DNA of 64,000 bases from Aquabacterium sp. A3 (GCF_038069945.1 NZ_JBBPEV010000005.1:124001-188000); one strand, 5' to 3'. Positions 39,950-50,436 are shown, counted from the first letter of the stretch. Translations and numbers: made by a program. Notes: a model not told the origin generated them from the sequence alone.

Positions 39950-40636
39950 TCAGTATTCCACCGGCACCGGGTCAAGGCTGCGCCACAGGTACCAGGTGCC
40001 CACGGTGCGGTACGGCGACCAGGCCTCGGCCAGCTCACGCGCCTCGGCCCGCGACACCGGCTCACCGCTGAAGTAGTTCACGCTGATGCCCTTGATGAGC
40101 CCCAGATCGTCCAGGGGCAACACATTGGGGCGCATCAGGTGAAAAATCAAAAACATCTCGGCCGTCCAGCGACCGATGCCCCGAATCGCCACCAGTTCGT
40201 CAATGATGGCCTCATCGTCCATGTCTTGCCACTGAGTGACATGCACCTGCCCGGAATCGAAATGCCGCGCCAGATCGTGCAGGTAGTCGACCTTGCGGGC
40301 AGACAATCCCACCTGTCGCAAGGCATCCACCGGCTGCTGAAGCAACTCCACGGCCGCCACTGGCGAACGGGCCACGCTCAGGTCCTGGCCCAACAGCACC
40401 AGCAAACGCTCCCACACCGCCTGAGCCGCCTTGACGGAGATCTGCTGCCCCACGATGGACCGGGCCAATGTGGTGAAGGCGTCTCCGCGGCTGTACAGCC
40501 GCGCGCTGCCGTGGTCGGTCATGAGCTTGCGCATGACCCGATCTCGCTTGGCCAGGTGGCGGCACGCCTCGTCCCAGTACGGTGGCGTGACGAGCTTGCC
40601 AGCAGATGATGCAGAGCCGGTTTTGGTGCCAGGCAT
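39950..40636 (-). CDS. DNA-3-methyladenine glycosylase II (AlkA-type, HhH-GPD)
   Basis: This enzyme excises alkylated purines such as 3-methyladenine in base excision repair. The 228-residue product contains [19 protein letters not shown] and the helix-hairpin-helix with catalytic Asp ([15 protein letters not shown] ... VLPLDDLGL). It lacks the N-terminal TBP-like domain of E. coli AlkA and thus resembles the shorter Mag/Mag1 type. It starts four bases after the cysS stop on the same strand. Confidence 0.92.
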   Translation of the reverse strand: MPGTKTGSASSAGKLVTPPYWDEACRHLAKRDRVMRKLMTDHGSARLYSRGDAFTTLARSIVGQQISVKAAQAVWERLLVLLGQDLSVARSPVAAVELLQQPVDALRQVGLSARKVDYLHDLARHFDSGQVHVTQWQDMDDEAIIDELVAIRGIGRWTAEMFLIFHLMRPNVLPLDDLGLIKGISVNYFSGEPVSRAEARELAEAWSPYRTVGTWYLWRSLDPVPVEY

Positions 40637-40640
40637 GTGC

Positions 40641-42023
40641 TCAGGCCTTCACCCAGGTCGTGCCTTGAGGGCTGTCCTTGAGCGTGATGCCCATGGAGGC
40701 CAACTCGTCACGGATGCGATCGGACAAGGCAAAATCTCGGGCCTTCTTGGCTTGCGCACGCTGAGCGATCAACGCTTCGATGGCCGCCACATCCACACCA
40801 GCGGCTGCACCGCCTTGCAGGTACCGCTGAGGCCCCTGCTGCAAGAGGCCCAGCACACCACCCAAGGCCTTCAGCAATCCAGCCACTGCGGCAGAACCGG
40901 AACGGTTCAACTCGTTGGCCAGGTCAAACAGCACCGCCAGCGCGATCGGGGTGTTGAAGTCCTCGTCCATGGCGACCTTGAACCGGGCGGCATGTGGATC
41001 TGACCAGTCCACCTCCACGCCCTGGGTCTGTGGCGCGGCGTCCAGCGCCGTGTACAGACGGCGCAAGCCCGCCCTGGCGTCGTCCAGACCCACGTCGCTG
41101 TAATTGAACGGGCTGCGGTAGTGCGTACGCAACATGAAGAAGCGGATCGTTTCACCGTCGTACTTCTGCAGCACATCGCGGATGGTGAAGAAGTTGCCCA
41201 GCGACTTCGACATCTTTTCGTTGTCGACGTTGACAAAGCCGTTGTGCAACCAGTAATTGACGAACGGCTTGCCACTCGCACCTTCGCTTTGCGCGATCTC
41301 GTTTTCGTGGTGGGGAAACTGAAGATCCAGCCCGCCCCCATGGATGTCAAAGTGCTCGCCCAGCAAGCTGCAGCTCATGGCGGAGCACTCGATGTGCCAG
41401 CCAGGGCGCCCGTCGCCATACGGCGAGCCGTACTTTGCATCGGCTGGCTCTTCGGGTTTGGCGGCCTTCCAAAGCACGAAATCCATTGGATCGTGCTTGC
41501 CATCATCAACCGCCACCCGCTCGCCAGCGCGCAGTTGATCAAGGCTCTTGCCGGACAACTTGCCATACCCCTCAAATCGACGCACGGCGTAATTGACATC
41601 GCCATTGGAGGCGCGGTAGGCCAGCCCCCGCGACTCCAGCTTGCCGATCAGGTCGAGCATCTGCGGCACGTAATCCGTGGCACGTGGCTCGTGCGTGGGA
41701 GGCTCGATGCCCAGGGCCGCGATGTCTTCGTGCATGGCCTGCGCCATCTCGGTGGTGAGTTCGCGGATGGTGATGCCACGCTCCACGGCACGGCGGATGA
41801 TCTTGTCATCGATGTCGGTGATGTTGCGCACATAGGTGACCGCAAACCCACTGGTGCGCAACCAGCGTTGAACCACATCGAAGGCCATCATCATGCGGGC
41901 GTGGCCCACATGACACAGGTCATAAATGGTCATGCCGCACACATACATCCGGACCTGTCCGGGCGTCAGGGGCACGAAAGGCTCAACCTGACGCGTCAGG
42001 CTGTTGAAAACACGCAAACTCAT
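40641..42023 (-). CDS. cysS: Cysteinyl-tRNA synthetase
   Basis: CysRS charges tRNA-Cys. The 460-residue class I enzyme shows the [17 protein letters not shown] opening (zinc Cys followed by the HIGH-type signature HVGH), the further zinc ligands in [15 protein letters not shown] and [10 protein letters not shown], and [13 protein letters not shown]-type helical domain and a small C-terminal domain complete it. I start at 42023 ([11 protein letters not shown]). It is the first gene of the unit cysS-alkA-accA-tilS-lysC. Confidence 0.97.
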   Translation of the reverse strand: MSLRVFNSLTRQVEPFVPLTPGQVRMYVCGMTIYDLCHVGHARMMMAFDVVQRWLRTSGFAVTYVRNITDIDDKIIRRAVERGITIRELTTEMAQAMHEDIAALGIEPPTHEPRATDYVPQMLDLIGKLESRGLAYRASNGDVNYAVRRFEGYGKLSGKSLDQLRAGERVAVDDGKHDPMDFVLWKAAKPEEPADAKYGSPYGDGRPGWHIECSAMSCSLLGEHFDIHGGGLDLQFPHHENEIAQSEGASGKPFVNYWLHNGFVNVDNEKMSKSLGNFFTIRDVLQKYDGETIRFFMLRTHYRSPFNYSDVGLDDARAGLRRLYTALDAAPQTQGVEVDWSDPHAARFKVAMDEDFNTPIALAVLFDLANELNRSGSAAVAGLLKALGGVLGLLQQGPQRYLQGGAAAGVDVAAIEALIAQRAQAKKARDFALSDRIRDELASMGITLKDSPQGTTWVKA

Positions 42024-42132
42024 GGACGGACGACGGGGCCAGACACCCCGGAAAAGACTTGCGACACACAAAACGGCGTGGCCCTCATGAGCGGACCATG
42101 ACGCGGCGCATTAAGCGATCAGGCGGCTTCAG

Positions 42133-42150
42133 TACAATCTGCGAAGTATA
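42133..42150. promoter_or_regulatory. Candidate divergent -10 elements between cysS and the TPR gene
   Basis: On the plus strand TACAAT (42133-42138) and on the minus strand TATACT (42145-42150) are close back-to-back -10 matches in the 270-base gap. They could serve the envelope operon and cysS respectively. Good -35 partners were not found. The rest of the gap shows no further structure I can name. Confidence 0.3.
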
Positions 42151-42293
42151 CCGGGCGCCCCTGCCGAGGGTACCAACCACGTCAGGACGGTCGCGCATCC
42201 TGCTATCCTCAGGGTTTGCCGTCATTCGGCCTCATTGACGCCTTGGTACTTCCCGGCGACCAAGCCAACGCCAACATCACGGGTCTCATTCAC

Positions 42294-43391
42294 ATGCAAG
42301 CTGTCGTGCCTTCCATTCGCCCCCGCCTCAGCCGTCTGGCCGTGCAATGCCTGACCGTTGCCGCCCTGTCTCTCACGACCGTGGCCGTTCGAGCCGACGA
42401 CATCGCAGACGTCCAAAAACTGCTGGCCGCGGGGCGCAATGCCGAAGCATTGCAAAAGGCTGACCAGTTCCTGACCGCCAAGCCGCGCGACCCGATGATG
42501 CGCTTCCTGCGTGGCATCAGCCTGTCGCAATCGGGTCGCACCGCAGAAGCCATCAACGTCTTCACCAAACTGACCGAAGACTTCCCCGAACTGCCTGAGC
42601 CATTCAACAACCTGGCGGTGCTGCATGCCCAGCAAGGCCAGTACGACAAGGCGCGCAATGCGCTGGAAATGGCCATCCGCACCAACCCCAGCTACGCCAC
42701 CGCGTATGAAAACCTGGGCGACGTCTACGCCAAGCTGGCCAGCCAGGCTTATTCCAAGGCACTGCAAATCGACACCCGCTCGGCCGTGGCACCCAAGCTG
42801 GCCATGATCCGGGAGCTCTTCCCCAAAGAGCGCAACAGCATCGCCACCGCAGCGGCCACACCCGCACCAGCCCCTGCTGCTACACCGGCCCCCGCACCGG
42901 CGGCTGCGGCGCCAGCACCTCGCCCCGCACCTGCCCCTGCACCCGCACCCGCACCCGCACCCGCACCCGCGCCTGCGCCCACGCCAGCACCCGCAGTGAC
43001 GACCCCCGTGCCTGCCCCTGTGGCACCGGCGCCCGTGGCGGTCAAGGATGACGCGCAAGAACAGAAGGTCGAGGCGGCCGTGAACGCCTGGGCCGATGCC
43101 TGGGCCCGCCAGGACATGAAGGGGTACTACGCGGCCTACACCAAGAACTTCAACGGTGGCAAGGGCAGTCGCAAGGCCTGGGAAGAAGAGCGACGTCAGC
43201 GCATCGTGGGCAAGAGCAGCATCACCGTGCGCGTGCTCAACCTCAGGGTTGAGGTCAACGGCGACAAGGCCGTGGCGCGCTTCCGTCAAGAGTACCGGGC
43301 CGACAGTCTGAACATCAACAGCAACAAGCGGCTGGACATGGTCCGCTCTGGTGGCAAGTGGTTGATCGAGAAGGAAAGCACTGGCTCGTGA
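42294..43391 (+). CDS. Secreted TPR protein with C-terminal Cds6/NTF2-like domain
   Basis: The 365-residue protein has a signal peptide (core LAVQCLTVAALSLTTVAV, cleavage near VRA-DD), at least three tetratricopeptide repeats (about 35-165, with AEALQKADQFLTAKPRDP and EPFNNLAVLHAQQGQYDKARNALEMAI), a Pro/Ala linker of about 65 residues, and a C-terminal NTF2-like domain (about 255-365, VEAAVNAWADAWARQDMKGYYAAY...). The last domain resembles the Cds6 C-terminal domain that accompanies L,D-transpeptidases. The ATG at 42294 is chosen because the signal peptide begins there. The stop overlaps the next gene (TGATG), pointing to joint action on peptidoglycan in the periplasm. Confidence 0.85.
   Translation: MQAVVPSIRPRLSRLAVQCLTVAALSLTTVAVRADDIADVQKLLAAGRNAEALQKADQFLTAKPRDPMMRFLRGISLSQSGRTAEAINVFTKLTEDFPELPEPFNNLAVLHAQQGQYDKARNALEMAIRTNPSYATAYENLGDVYAKLASQAYSKALQIDTRSAVAPKLAMIRELFPKERNSIATAAATPAPAPAATPAPAPAAAAPAPRPAPAPAPAPAPAPAPAPAPTPAPAVTTPVPAPVAPAPVAVKDDAQEQKVEAAVNAWADAWARQDMKGYYAAYTKNFNGGKGSRKAWEEERRQRIVGKSSITVRVLNLRVEVNGDKAVARFRQEYRADSLNINSNKRLDMVRSGGKWLIEKESTGS
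42850..43045 (+). repeat. Pro/Ala-coding low-complexity repeat
   Basis: The linker of the TPR protein is encoded by imperfect copies of a six-base GCACCC/GCCCCT unit; a clean run of GCACCC copies lies near 42940-42970. It yields alternating Ala-Pro residues, a stiff periplasmic spacer. Such tracts change length by slippage, and their translation depends on EF-P. Confidence 0.85.
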
Positions 43392-44707
43392 TGTTTGGCG
43401 GTATGACAAAGGCTGCGATGCGCAAGCATCGTGGCCTTTTTTCGGAATATGCCCGAACGGCGCTGTTGGGGAGCGTGCTCGCCTTGTCGGCCGCCTGGTT
43501 GACGCCTGCTGAGGCGCAGACCTTGCGCACCCGTGCGGAGCTCAGCAGCCCCTCCAACAACACCCGCTCCCTGTGGCAGCAGACCACACCCACCAGCCAC
43601 AACGAGGCCGAACAGCGCCTGCTTGAGGTCTACCGACTGTTGAGCACGGGCAAGGGCAGAGAGGCGCTGGACCGGGTAGAAGCGCTGGTTGGAGACCACC
43701 CCAACTTCCAACTGGCACAGTTGGTGTATGCCGACTTGCTCATGGCGCGCACCCACCCGCTCACGGCCAAAGGCGGTGGCGCGCAGGTCAGCTCCCCGGT
43801 GGCGCGGCAACGGCTTGAGCAACTCAGGCTGGAAGCCAGCCGGCGCGTGGAGGCGTTTCGCAACCGCCCCCAGCCCGGCCAGGTGCCCGCGCCCTTCGTT
43901 GCGTTGCCATTGAGCAGCCGACACGCCATCGCCGTCGACGTCAGCAAGTCCAGGCTGTACCTGTTCGAGAACACCGCACAAGGCCTGCGCCTGCTGTCAG
44001 ACCACTATGCCTCCATTGGCCTGCTGGGTGCCGACAAGCGTGTCGAAGGTGACCAGCGTACGCCGCTGGGCATTTACTACATCACCAGCCGGCTGGACCC
44101 GCGGCAGTTGACTGACTTCTATGGTGCGGGCGCCTTGCCCCTGAACTACCCCAATGAGTTCGACCGGCGCATGGGCCGAACCGGCAGCGGCATCTGGCTG
44201 CACGGCGTGCCCAGCGACAGCTATGTGCGCGCGCCGCAGAGCACCGACGGCTGTGTGGCCATGGCCAACACCGAGTTGGAACGCATCCTCAAGCTGGTGC
44301 AGCCCCGAACGACCCCGGTCGTCATTTCGCGGCAACTCGAGTGGGTCAACAACGCCCAGGCCGAGCCCGAGCGCCGGTCGCTGAACAACCTCATCGAGGG
44401 ATGGCGCGCAGCACGAAACAGCGGCGATCTGGACAGGGTCATGTCGTTTTATTCGAACCAGTTCGCCAGTGGCAGTAAAGACCTGGCTCAATGGCGACAG
44501 CTGATGACCAGGGACCTGTCCCAGCCCAGGCGGCGCCCGATCCATGTCAAAGACCTGGCCATCCTCAACTCGACCGAGCACAATGACCTGTTGGTCGTGA
44601 CCTTCGGCGAAATCGTTGACGGTCAACGCAGTGGCGTGCTCAAGCGTCAATACTGGGGCAAGGAAAACGGCCTGTGGAAAATTTTCTACGAAGGAGTGAT
44701 CGGATGA
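43391..44707 (+). CDS. L,D-transpeptidase (YkuD domain) with C-terminal Cds6/NTF2-like domain
   Basis: L,D-transpeptidases form 3-3 cross-links in peptidoglycan or attach proteins to it. The 438-residue product has a signal peptide ([21 protein letters not shown]), a helical region, and the YkuD domain (about 180-320) beginning [15 protein letters not shown]. Its active site reads [27 protein letters not shown], with the catalytic Cys in GCV and the His in LHG. An NTF2-like domain (about 340-438) matches that of the preceding protein. The start at 43391 shares one base with the upstream stop. The usual Arg after the catalytic Cys (GCIR) is Ala here, as in some family branches. Confidence 0.88.
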   Translation: MFGGMTKAAMRKHRGLFSEYARTALLGSVLALSAAWLTPAEAQTLRTRAELSSPSNNTRSLWQQTTPTSHNEAEQRLLEVYRLLSTGKGREALDRVEALVGDHPNFQLAQLVYADLLMARTHPLTAKGGGAQVSSPVARQRLEQLRLEASRRVEAFRNRPQPGQVPAPFVALPLSSRHAIAVDVSKSRLYLFENTAQGLRLLSDHYASIGLLGADKRVEGDQRTPLGIYYITSRLDPRQLTDFYGAGALPLNYPNEFDRRMGRTGSGIWLHGVPSDSYVRAPQSTDGCVAMANTELERILKLVQPRTTPVVISRQLEWVNNAQAEPERRSLNNLIEGWRAARNSGDLDRVMSFYSNQFASGSKDLAQWRQLMTRDLSQPRRRPIHVKDLAILNSTEHNDLLVVTFGEIVDGQRSGVLKRQYWGKENGLWKIFYEGVIG

Positions 44708-45258
44708 TTCGTGCGGCGATGATGGCCAGCGTGCTGGCCCTGAGCGTGGGCGTGGCGCATGCCCAGAATGTGCGACTGAGCACCAGCATGGGCGACATCG
44801 TCGTGCAACTGGACGCTGCCAAGGCCCCCAAAACCGTGGCCAACTTCGTTCAGTACGTCAAGGACGGGCACTACAACGGCACCATCTTTCACCGTGTGAT
44901 CCCCAACTTCATGGTCCAGGGCGGCGGCATGAGCCCTGACATGAGAGAAAAGCCCACACGCGCGCCCATCGCCCTGGAAAGCCGCAATGGCCTGAGCAAC
45001 GTGCGCGGCACCATCGCCATGGCGCGCACCATGAACCCCAATTCGGCCACGGCGCAGTTCTTCATCAATGTGAAGGACAATGACTTTCTGGATGCCGCCA
45101 ACGCCCAGGACGGCAATGGCTATGCCGTGTTCGGCAAGGTGGTTCAGGGCATGGACGTGGTTGAAAAAATACGCAAGGTCCGCACCGCCCAACGCGGCAT
45201 GCACGGTGACGTGCCCGTCGAGCCCGTTGTCATCAAACAAGCCACCATCGAGAAATAA
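44704..45258 (+). CDS. ppiA: Periplasmic peptidyl-prolyl cis-trans isomerase (cyclophilin A type)
   Basis: This cyclophilin speeds up proline isomerisation of periplasmic proteins. The 184-residue product has a signal peptide ([16 protein letters not shown]) and a bacterial cyclophilin domain with the catalytic Arg/Phe segment [15 protein letters not shown] and [15 protein letters not shown]. The ATG at 44704 overlaps the L,D-transpeptidase stop by four bases. It is followed by a cytoplasmic paralogue three bases later. Confidence 0.94.
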   Translation: MIRAAMMASVLALSVGVAHAQNVRLSTSMGDIVVQLDAAKAPKTVANFVQYVKDGHYNGTIFHRVIPNFMVQGGGMSPDMREKPTRAPIALESRNGLSNVRGTIAMARTMNPNSATAQFFINVKDNDFLDAANAQDGNGYAVFGKVVQGMDVVEKIRKVRTAQRGMHGDVPVEPVVIKQATIEK

Positions 45259-45261
45259 ACC

Positions 45262-45762
45262 ATGAGCAAGACCGTTGAACTGCACACCACCGCCGGCGTG
45301 ATCCGCCTCGAACTGGACGACCAGAAGGCCCCCGCGACGGTGGCCAACTTTCTGGAATACGTCAAGGCAGGCCACTATGACGGCACCGTGTTCCACCGCG
45401 TGATCAAAGGCTTCATGATCCAGGGCGGCGGCTTCGAGCCCGGCCTCAAGCAAAAGCCCACCCGCGAGCCCATCCAGAACGAAGCCAACAACGGCCTGAA
45501 GAACGACAAGTACACCATCGCCATGGCCCGTACCAGCGCGCCGCATTCGGCCAGCGCACAGTTCTTCATCAACGGCACCGACAACGACTTCCTGAACTTC
45601 AAGTCCGAGTCGCCCCAGGGTTGGGGCTATGCCGTGTTCGGCAAGGTGGTGGCGGGCACCGAGGTGGTGGATGCCATCGAGAAGGTGCGCACTGGCCGCA
45701 GCGGCTTCCATGACGATGTGCCGCTGGAAGATGTGGTGATCACCAAGGCCGTCGAGGCCTGA
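45262..45762 (+). CDS. ppiB: Cytoplasmic peptidyl-prolyl cis-trans isomerase (cyclophilin B type)
   Basis: The 166-residue cyclophilin lacks a signal peptide and should act in the cytoplasm. It contains [25 protein letters not shown] and [11 protein letters not shown]. Close similarity to the preceding ppiA points to a tandem duplication, one copy with and one without export signal. Confidence 0.95.
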   Translation: MSKTVELHTTAGVIRLELDDQKAPATVANFLEYVKAGHYDGTVFHRVIKGFMIQGGGFEPGLKQKPTREPIQNEANNGLKNDKYTIAMARTSAPHSASAQFFINGTDNDFLNFKSESPQGWGYAVFGKVVAGTEVVDAIEKVRTGRSGFHDDVPLEDVVITKAVEA

Positions 45763-45764
45763 GC

Positions 45765-46634
45765 ATGGGCCGGGGGACACCCGCCACCGTGCGGGTTCCT
45801 CAACCCGCAGCCGATGCGGCCGACTGGCCCATCGCTGCCGAGCTTGCCAGCCTGGAGACCCCAGCAGACTGGCAGGCGATCGACTTGGTCTCGGACCTGC
45901 ACCTTGACCCCTCCCACCCCAAGACGGCGCAGGCCTTTCTGGACTACCTCACGCACACCCGTGCGGATGCGGTGCTGTTGCTTGGCGACATCTTCGAGGC
46001 GTGGGTTGGCGACGACATGCGCCACCAGCGCTTTGAAGCCCACTGCACCGAAGCACTGCGGCAGGCTGCCCAGCGCCGCTGGTTGGGCATCATGGTCGGC
46101 AACCGAGACTTCCTCATGGGCGCCGAGTTCATGGCCGCCTGTGGTGCGCAGGCCCTGCCCGACCCCCTCGTGCTGTGTGCACACGGCCAACGCCACCTCA
46201 TCACCCATGGTGACGCCTGGTGCCTGGAAGATGGCCCCTACCTGGCGTTTCGGGCTCAGGTGCGCCAGACCCCTTGGCAGCAAGCCTTCCTGTCGCAACC
46301 ACTGAGCAAGCGGCTGGAGACCGCCCGACAAATGCGTGCAGCCAGCGAAGCGCGCAAGGCCGCCACATCAGCCACCCCCGAAACCTGGGCCGACGTGGAT
46401 GCCGCACGTGCCATCGCCTGGCTTCAAGCCGCCCGCACCGGGTCGCTGATTCATGGTCACACGCACCGGCCGGGCTGGAGTGCGCTGGGGCTGACACCAG
46501 ATGGCAGTGTGCTCGGTCGCCAGGTGCTCAGCGATTGGGAGCTGGATCACACCCCAACACCCCGGGCCGAAGTGCTGAGGCTGGGCCCCTCAGGCGTGAA
46601 GCGCCTGACGCCTGCCGAAGCCTGTCAAGGCTGA
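45765..46634 (+). CDS. lpxH: UDP-2,3-diacylglucosamine diphosphatase
   Basis: LpxH cleaves UDP-2,3-diacylglucosamine to lipid X and UMP in lipid A synthesis at the inner membrane. The 289-residue calcineurin-fold protein has the metal motifs DLHLD, GDIFEAWVGDD, GNRDF, HGDAWCLED and GHTHRPG. An N-terminal extension of about 35 residues precedes the first motif. The start is two bases after the ppiB stop. Confidence 0.93.
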   Translation: MGRGTPATVRVPQPAADAADWPIAAELASLETPADWQAIDLVSDLHLDPSHPKTAQAFLDYLTHTRADAVLLLGDIFEAWVGDDMRHQRFEAHCTEALRQAAQRRWLGIMVGNRDFLMGAEFMAACGAQALPDPLVLCAHGQRHLITHGDAWCLEDGPYLAFRAQVRQTPWQQAFLSQPLSKRLETARQMRAASEARKAATSATPETWADVDAARAIAWLQAARTGSLIHGHTHRPGWSALGLTPDGSVLGRQVLSDWELDHTPTPRAEVLRLGPSGVKRLTPAEACQG

Positions 46635-46651
46635 AGCGCGGTGGTCGGCCC

Positions 46652-47461
46652 ATGAGCCTGCTGTCTGCGCTGCTCAACACCTGGTGGCCTGTGTCGTGGA
46701 TGCCCGATGCATGGGTGCTGCGGCACCGTCCCATCCCTGACGCACTGTGGCAAACCACCTTGCGCAAGCACCCCTTCCTGACATGGCGCTCGCCCCAGCG
46801 CTTGCAAACCCTGCGCCAGCTGTCCACCGTGTTTCTGGCCCGCAAGCAATTCACCCCGCTGGACGGCCTGACGCTGACCGACGACATGGCCGTCGCCATC
46901 GCCGCACAGGCCTGCCTGCCGGTGCAGCGCTGGGGTTTGGGGCCCTACGCCAGCTTCGTGGGCGTGGTCATCCGCGCCGATCAGGTGGTCGCCCAGCGTG
47001 AATGGATGGATGAGGCCGGCGTGGTGCATCACCATGAGGAAGTGTTGGCAGGCGAGGCGCAGCCCGACGGGCCGATCATGCTGTCCTGGACGGACGTGCA
47101 CGACGGATCGCAGCGCCACCAAGGCTACAACGTGGTCGTGCATGAATTTGCCCACGCGCTGGACATGCACAACGGCCCTGAAGCCGATGGCTGCCCACCA
47201 CTGCCGCGAGACATCTCTCGCACCGAATGGCTGGACACCTTGTGGCAAGGCTTCGATGCCCATCGAGACGCGTTGGCGCATGGTGATCCCACCTGGCTAG
47301 ATCCCTATGCAGCCAGCGCAGGTCTGGTCGAGTTTTTTCCGGTGGTGTGCGAAGCCTTCTTCACTGCACCACATCACCTTCAACGTGATCATCCAGCGGT
47401 CTATGCGCTGCTGTGCCGCTACTTCCAGGAGTCACCGCACGAGCACGCCCCTGCAGAATGA
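46652..47461 (+). CDS. mtfA: Zinc-dependent peptidase, MtfA family (M90)
   Basis: MtfA-type proteins are cytoplasmic metallopeptidases; in E. coli MtfA binds the Mlc repressor and affects the glucose PTS. The 269-residue product has the zinc motif HEFAHALD (HExxH) with a downstream ligand in the EFFPVVCEAFF segment, and a family-typical RWGLGPYASFVGVVI core. It follows lpxH by 17 bases and is the last gene of the envelope operon. Confidence 0.9.
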   Translation: MSLLSALLNTWWPVSWMPDAWVLRHRPIPDALWQTTLRKHPFLTWRSPQRLQTLRQLSTVFLARKQFTPLDGLTLTDDMAVAIAAQACLPVQRWGLGPYASFVGVVIRADQVVAQREWMDEAGVVHHHEEVLAGEAQPDGPIMLSWTDVHDGSQRHQGYNVVVHEFAHALDMHNGPEADGCPPLPRDISRTEWLDTLWQGFDAHRDALAHGDPTWLDPYAASAGLVEFFPVVCEAFFTAPHHLQRDHPAVYALLCRYFQESPHEHAPAE

Positions 47462-47484
47462 AAAACGCCCGGCAAGCCGGGCGT
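47459..47484 (-). terminator. Rho-independent terminator of clpA
   Basis: On the minus strand an eight-base stem (ACGCCCGG/CCGGGCGT) over a four-base loop is followed by a T tract (GTTTTTC). It starts 24 bases after the clpA stop. On the plus strand no T tract follows, although the hairpin could still help stop the convergent mtfA transcript. Confidence 0.85.
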
Positions 47485-47507
47485 GTGGTGTTTGAGCGTT
47501 ACCGCGC

Positions 47508-49826
47508 TCACTCGGCCGTGGCAGGCTCCGCCTTGGGTTTGTCGCTGCGCTTGGCCTGAATATCCAGTTTGACCTCGTCCTCGCCCTTGGCGTTGGGTGC
47601 CACATCCACCGTCAGGCGACCGCCATCCACCAGCGACCCGAACAGCAACTCGTCGGCCAGGGCACGGCGAATGGTGTCCTGGATCAGGCGTTGCATGGGG
47701 CGCGCGCCCATCAGCGGATCGAAGCCGCGCTTGGCCAGGTGACGACGCAGGGCATCGGTGAAGGTGACCTCGACCTTCTTCTCGGCCAGCTGGCTTTCGA
47801 GCTGCAGCAGGAACTTGTCGACCACCCGCAGGATGACCTCTTCGTCCAGCGGCTTGAAGCCCACGATGGCGTCCAGCCGGTTGCGGAACTCCGGCGTGAA
47901 CATGCGCTTGATGTCGGCCATTTCGTCGCCCAACTCGCGCAGCGTGGTGAAGCCGATGGTCGACTTCTGCAGCGTCTCCGCGCCCGCGTTGGTGGTCATG
48001 ATGATCAGCACGTTGCGGAAATCAGCCTTGCGACCGTTGTTGTCCGTCAGCGTGCCGTGGTCCATGACCTGCAGCAGGATGTTGAACACATCCGGGTGGG
48101 CCTTCTCGATTTCATCCAGCAGCAGCACGGCGTGCGGCTTCTTGGTGATGGCCTCGGTCAGCAAACCACCCTGGTCAAAGCCCACGTAACCCGGAGGCGC
48201 GCCAATCAGTCGGCTCACGGCATGGCGCTCCATGTACTCCGACATGTCGAAGCGGATCAGCTCGATGCCCAGGATGTAGGCCAATTGCTTGGCCACTTCC
48301 GTCTTGCCCACGCCGGTGGGACCGCTGAACAAGAAGGCACCAATGGGCTTGTCCGGCTTGCCCAGCCCAGAGCGGGCCATCTTGATGGCGGCCGACAAGG
48401 CGTCGATGGCGTTATCTTGACCAAACACCACGCTCTTGAGGTCGCGGTCCAGGTTCTTGAGCTTGCTGCGATCGTCGTTGGACACGCTGGTGGGCGGGAT
48501 GCGGGCGATCTTGGCCACGATCTCTTCCACCTCGTTGCGGGTGATGGTCTTCTTCTGCTTGCTCTTGGGCAGGATGCGCTGCGCGGCACCCGCCTCATCG
48601 ATCACGTCGATCGCCTTGTCAGGCAGGTGACGGTCGTTGATGAACTTGGCCGACAACTCGGCTGCGGCCTGCAGCGCGCCCAGCGCGTACTTCACGCTGT
48701 GGTGCTCTTCGAAGCGCGACTTCAGACCCTTGAGGATCTCCACCGTCTGCTCGACGGTGGGCTCGACCACCTCGACCTTCTGGAATCGCCGAGACAGCGC
48801 AGCGTCTTTCTCGAAAATGCCGCGGTATTCAGTGAAGGTGGTGGCGCCAATGCACTTGAGTTGCCCCGAGCTCAAGGCGGGCTTGAGCAGGTTGGAGGCG
48901 TCCAGCGTGCCGCCCGAGGCCGCGCCTGCGCCGATGAGCGTGTGAATTTCATCGATGAACAAGACCGAATTGGGCTGCTCCTTGAGCTGCTTGATCACCG
49001 CCTTGAGCCGCTGCTCGAAATCACCGCGGTACTTGGTGCCCGCCAGCAAGGCGCCCATGTCCAGGGCGTACACCTGGGCATCCGACAGCACCTCGGGCAC
49101 ATCGTTTTGGGTGATGCGCCAGGCCAGGCCCTCGGCAATCGCCGTCTTGCCCACACCGGCCTCACCCACCAGCAGCGGGTTGTTCTTGCGCCGGCGGCAC
49201 AAGACCTGAATCACGCGTTCGACCTCGGTCTCGCGCCCGATCAGCGGGTCGATCTTGCCTTCGCGCGCCTGCTGATTCAGATTCTGCGTGTACTGCTCCA
49301 GCGGGGAGGCGCGGCTTTCAACCTCTTCCTTGTCGGCGTCCTGCGGCGCATTGTCCGATGAGGTCGACTTGGCCGCCTCGGGCGGATCGACCTTGCGGAT
49401 GCCGTGCGCGATGTAGTTCACCACATCGAGGCGCGTGACCCCTTGTTGGTGCAGGTAGTACACCGCATGGGAGTCTTTTTCGCCAAAGATGGCCACCAGC
49501 ACGTTGGCACCGGTGACCTCTTTCTTGCCACCGCTGGACGACTGCACGTGCATGATGGCACGCTGAATGACACGCTGGAAACCCAGGGTGGGTTGGGTGT
49601 CGACTTCGTCGGTTCCCCCCACGGTGGGCGTGTTGTCACGCACGAACTGGTCCAGATTCTTGCGAAGCTCATCCAGGTTCGCGGCACAGGCCTTCAGCAC
49701 TTCGGAAGCTGAAGGATTGTCGATCAGCGCCAGCAGCAGGTGTTCCACGGTGATGAATTCGTGGCGCTGTTGACGGGCCTCGACGAAGGCCATGTGCAAA
49801 CTCACTTCCAACTCTTGCGCAATCAT
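47508..49826 (-). CDS. clpA: ATP-dependent Clp protease ATP-binding subunit ClpA
   Basis: ClpA unfolds substrates and feeds them to ClpP. The 772-residue product has the double Clp N-domain ([34 protein letters not shown]), the first AAA module with GEAGVGKT and the second with GPTGVGKT, and sensor motifs. The IGL/IGF-like loop for ClpP contact is in the STIGFTT segment. No ClpB-type coiled-coil middle domain is present, which separates it from ClpB. The ATG overlaps the clpS stop by four bases. Confidence 0.97.
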   Translation of the reverse strand: MIAQELEVSLHMAFVEARQQRHEFITVEHLLLALIDNPSASEVLKACAANLDELRKNLDQFVRDNTPTVGGTDEVDTQPTLGFQRVIQRAIMHVQSSSGGKKEVTGANVLVAIFGEKDSHAVYYLHQQGVTRLDVVNYIAHGIRKVDPPEAAKSTSSDNAPQDADKEEVESRASPLEQYTQNLNQQAREGKIDPLIGRETEVERVIQVLCRRRKNNPLLVGEAGVGKTAIAEGLAWRITQNDVPEVLSDAQVYALDMGALLAGTKYRGDFEQRLKAVIKQLKEQPNSVLFIDEIHTLIGAGAASGGTLDASNLLKPALSSGQLKCIGATTFTEYRGIFEKDAALSRRFQKVEVVEPTVEQTVEILKGLKSRFEEHHSVKYALGALQAAAELSAKFINDRHLPDKAIDVIDEAGAAQRILPKSKQKKTITRNEVEEIVAKIARIPPTSVSNDDRSKLKNLDRDLKSVVFGQDNAIDALSAAIKMARSGLGKPDKPIGAFLFSGPTGVGKTEVAKQLAYILGIELIRFDMSEYMERHAVSRLIGAPPGYVGFDQGGLLTEAITKKPHAVLLLDEIEKAHPDVFNILLQVMDHGTLTDNNGRKADFRNVLIIMTTNAGAETLQKSTIGFTTLRELGDEMADIKRMFTPEFRNRLDAIVGFKPLDEEVILRVVDKFLLQLESQLAEKKVEVTFTDALRRHLAKRGFDPLMGARPMQRLIQDTIRRALADELLFGSLVDGGRLTVDVAPNAKGEDEVKLDIQAKRSDKPKAEPATAE

Positions 49827-50176
49827 GCGGTCTCCAGGATGCACTGCAGGGGATGCCCGGCGCGCCGGGCGGCGGCAAGAACGAGTTCGACCTTGGTGGC
49901 CGCGACATCCTTGGTGAAGACGCCGCACACACCACGACCCTCGTGGTGGATTTTCAGCATGATCTGTGTGGCAGTGTCGAGATCATGACGGAAATGCTCT
50001 TGCAAGACGAATACCACAAACTCCATTGGCGTGAAATCGTCATTGAGCATGACGACTTGATAGAGCTTGGGCGGCTCAAGCGCGAGTTCTTCCTTCTCGA
50101 CCACGGCCGCACCCTCGCCCTGCTCACCGGGACCGGCTGGCGGGTTGGACGCATTCAGGCGAAACGGATGATTCAT
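49823..50176 (-). CDS. clpS: ClpA adaptor ClpS (N-end rule)
   Basis: ClpS delivers N-degron substrates to ClpAP. The 117-residue product has a disordered N-terminal arm (about 1-40) and a core with [25 protein letters not shown] and [23 protein letters not shown], which hold the N-degron pocket (N, D and H residues). No ribosome-binding sequence precedes the ATG at 50176. A TAGAAT element lies seven bases upstream, which suggests a leaderless message; an ATG at 50212 is an alternative start. Confidence 0.94.
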   Translation of the reverse strand: MNHPFRLNASNPPAGPGEQGEGAAVVEKEELALEPPKLYQVVMLNDDFTPMEFVVFVLQEHFRHDLDTATQIMLKIHHEGRGVCGVFTKDVAATKVELVLAAARRAGHPLQCILETA

Positions 50177-50183
50177 GAATTTG

Positions 50184-50189
50184 ATTCTA
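50184..50189 (-). promoter_or_regulatory. Candidate -10 hexamer (TAGAAT) for clpS-clpA
   Basis: TAGAAT on the minus strand is seven bases upstream of the clpS ATG, so transcription would start at or next to the first codon. There is no obvious -35 match and no Shine-Dalgarno sequence. Confidence 0.35.
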
Positions 50190-50407
50190 CGGGAGGCCCC
50201 GCGCTCATGCATGGCATCTTGGGGTCTCCCTGACCATTGCAAGGGCGGGAATACGCCGGGCGCAACAGAGTTGTTCGAGACTTGCCTTTTGTCGCCGATT
50301 TGTGTCGTTCACCACAAGCTTTGTAACGTTGGCAACAAGCCATTGTCATATCGCGCCAAACCTTGAAAAAAGGACACACCTGCATGCCACGAACACAAGG
50401 CGGGTTA

Positions 50408-50436
50408 TTGACATACAAGGGCTTCCGTCGAAAAAT
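50408..50436 (+). promoter_or_regulatory. Sigma-70 promoter of cspD
   Basis: A perfect -35 TTGACA (50408-50413) is separated by 17 bases from AAAAAT (50431-50436), a four-of-six match to TATAAT. Transcription would start near 50443, leaving a leader of about 20 bases with AGGAGG. The 230 bases between this promoter and clpS show no other feature I can support. Confidence 0.65.

Noticed and set aside
42936..42970. CRISPR-like or satellite array
   Set aside because: The repeat unit is six bases and is in frame inside a protein linker, not repeats with spacers.
42222..43409. 395-codon minus-strand frame with Cys/Gly-rich repeats opposite the TPR gene
   Set aside because: The Gly-Cys-Gly pattern is only the reverse of the Ala-Pro repeat; the plus strand has signal peptide, TPR and NTF2-like domain.
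45262..45762. ppiB as a broken copy of ppiA
   Set aside because: Both cyclophilin genes are complete with intact catalytic segments; they differ by the export signal and look like functional paralogues.
47691..49361. 556-codon open frame opposite clpA
   Set aside because: Antisense shadow of clpA, without motifs.
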